64,000 bases of DNA, from positions 1 through 64,000 of the forward strand of contig CALIMB010000040.1 in the NCBI GenBank assembly GCA_938028665.1, given 5' to 3'. Shown one piece after another: positions 63,654-64,000 of the stretch. Numbering within the stretch: the first letter of the stretch is position 1; every line of letters starts with the position of its first letter. Made by a program: the position numbers and the translations under genes. Below the pieces are notes generated by a model, which made no database searches, was not told the DNA's origin, and saw only the letters and a program-made list of their open reading frames with translations. The DNA is from an uncultured Thermomicrobium sp. Its GTDB lineage: Bacteria > Chloroflexota > Chloroflexia > Thermomicrobiales > Thermomicrobiaceae.

Positions 63654-64000
63654 CTACCGCCGGAGTATACGGATGTCGCTCGCACTGCCAACCACGATCA
63701 TATCCGCGAGATCGAGGAAAAGCCCATGGTCGACGACACCCGGCAACCGTTTTATCTGGGCATCCAATCGCTCAGGGTCCTCGATCTGACCAAACTGCAC
63801 GTCGAGAATCAGGTTTCCGTTGTCTGAGCGGTAAGGACGGCCGTTCGGTTTCCGACGCAACGCCGGCTGTCCACCAAGTTCCTCTAGCCAGTGCGCGCAC
63901 CAGACCCACCCGAACGGTACTACCTCAACGGGGACTGGAAAGCGTGTGCCCAGGCAAGACACTAGCTTCGTCTCGTCAACCACAATCACAAGAGAGTCAG
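63654..64000 (-). CDS. rpiA: Ribose-5-phosphate isomerase A, C-terminal part (5' end outside window)
   Basis: Interconverts ribose 5-phosphate and ribulose 5-phosphate. About 115 C-terminal residues are visible and the frame is open to the right edge. Family marks are DSLVIVVDETKLV, FPVPVEVVPFGW, RPYRSDNGNLILDVQFG and LPGVVDHGLFLDLADMIVVG. The GTG at 63989 is internal, not the start. Confidence 0.95.
   Translation of the reverse strand, partial: DSLVIVVDETKLVSCLGTRFPVPVEVVPFGWVWCAHWLEELGGQPALRRKPNGRPYRSDNGNLILDVQFGQIEDPERLDAQIKRLPGVVDHGLFLDLADMIVVGSASDIRILRR

Noticed and set aside
1-64000. tRNA genes including tRNA(Sec), rRNA and mobile elements
   Set aside because: Scanning intergenic regions by eye for T-loop motifs, UCA anticodon contexts, transposase motifs and terminal repeats gave nothing convincing.

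Overview
The window looks like chromosome from a moderately GC-rich, probably thermophilic, aerobic heterotroph of the Chloroflexota, most likely class Thermomicrobia. This is an inference. It rests on the gene set (two-thioredoxin-fold protein disulfide oxidoreductase, three-subunit proton-translocating transhydrogenase, Tat-type lipoproteins, a carboxypeptidase C-terminal module that I associate with Chloroflexi, GAF-BTAD regulator, Nar/Nxr-like cluster). No rRNA or tRNA is visible to settle it. No transposase, integrase or CRISPR array was seen. Promoters of the form TTGACg-N17-TAnnnT recur upstream of several operons, so ordinary sigma-70-like signals can be read here.

Layout. 1-4.0 kb: end of a polyamine-type ABC operon (potA fragment, potB, potC, potD). 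4.0-5.2 kb: HD-domain protein and small membrane protein (minus). 5.2-9.9 kb: methyltransferase (plus), then a five-gene minus-strand operon (DUF1684, pepA, yjbQ, XRE regulator, rhodanese) behind a structured leader with its own terminator. 10.4-16.1 kb: thioredoxin-domain protein, acetamidase/formamidase, selB and a PIG-L deacetylase. 16.1-17.4 kb: degenerate DNA. 17.4-19.1 kb: D,D-carboxypeptidase. 19.7-23.5 kb: ribD-ribE-ribBA-ribH under an FMN riboswitch. 23.6-25.8 kb: FAD oxidoreductase and a selenocysteine-containing disulfide oxidoreductase. 25.9-30.8 kb: DUF72 gene, LysR regulator and the glyoxylate shunt (aceA, aceB). 30.9-31.7 kb: decayed ADP-ribosylglycohydrolase. 31.8-36.8 kb: Nudix, csaA, MFS exporter, uppP, UPF0104 membrane protein. 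37.3-42.1 kb: gntR plus a second complete pot-type operon. 42.3-54.3 kb: a nitrate/nitrite redox island (frameshifted GAF-BTAD regulator, cytochrome c, narG, FKBP isomerase, narH, narJ, narI, FmdE-like protein, SLAC1/TehA channel). 54.4-57.3 kb: S41 protease, DUF309, PIG-L, and an AhpD-like gene with an in-frame TGA. 57.6-60.6 kb: transhydrogenase. 61.5-63.2 kb: small membrane protein and a LysM-C39 protein. Right edge: C-terminal part of rpiA.

The strongest new observation is the selenoprotein. A gene at 25118-25816 (minus) is cut by a TGA exactly where the family has the first cysteine of its CPYC active site. The frame continues to the normal C-terminus. Just after the TGA lies a hairpin with a bulged U and an AGGUU loop, as in the Escherichia coli SECIS. 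selB, the elongation factor needed to decode such a codon, is 12 kb away. Second is the leader of the DUF1684-pepA operon: promoter, 14-bp aptamer-like helix, an element able to sequester the 5' arm of a perfect terminator, and then the genes. I could not match it to a known riboswitch. Third is the nar island. A prolyl isomerase sits between the alpha and beta subunit genes as in nitrite-oxidoreductase operons, and a SLAC1-type channel is present where NarK is usually found.
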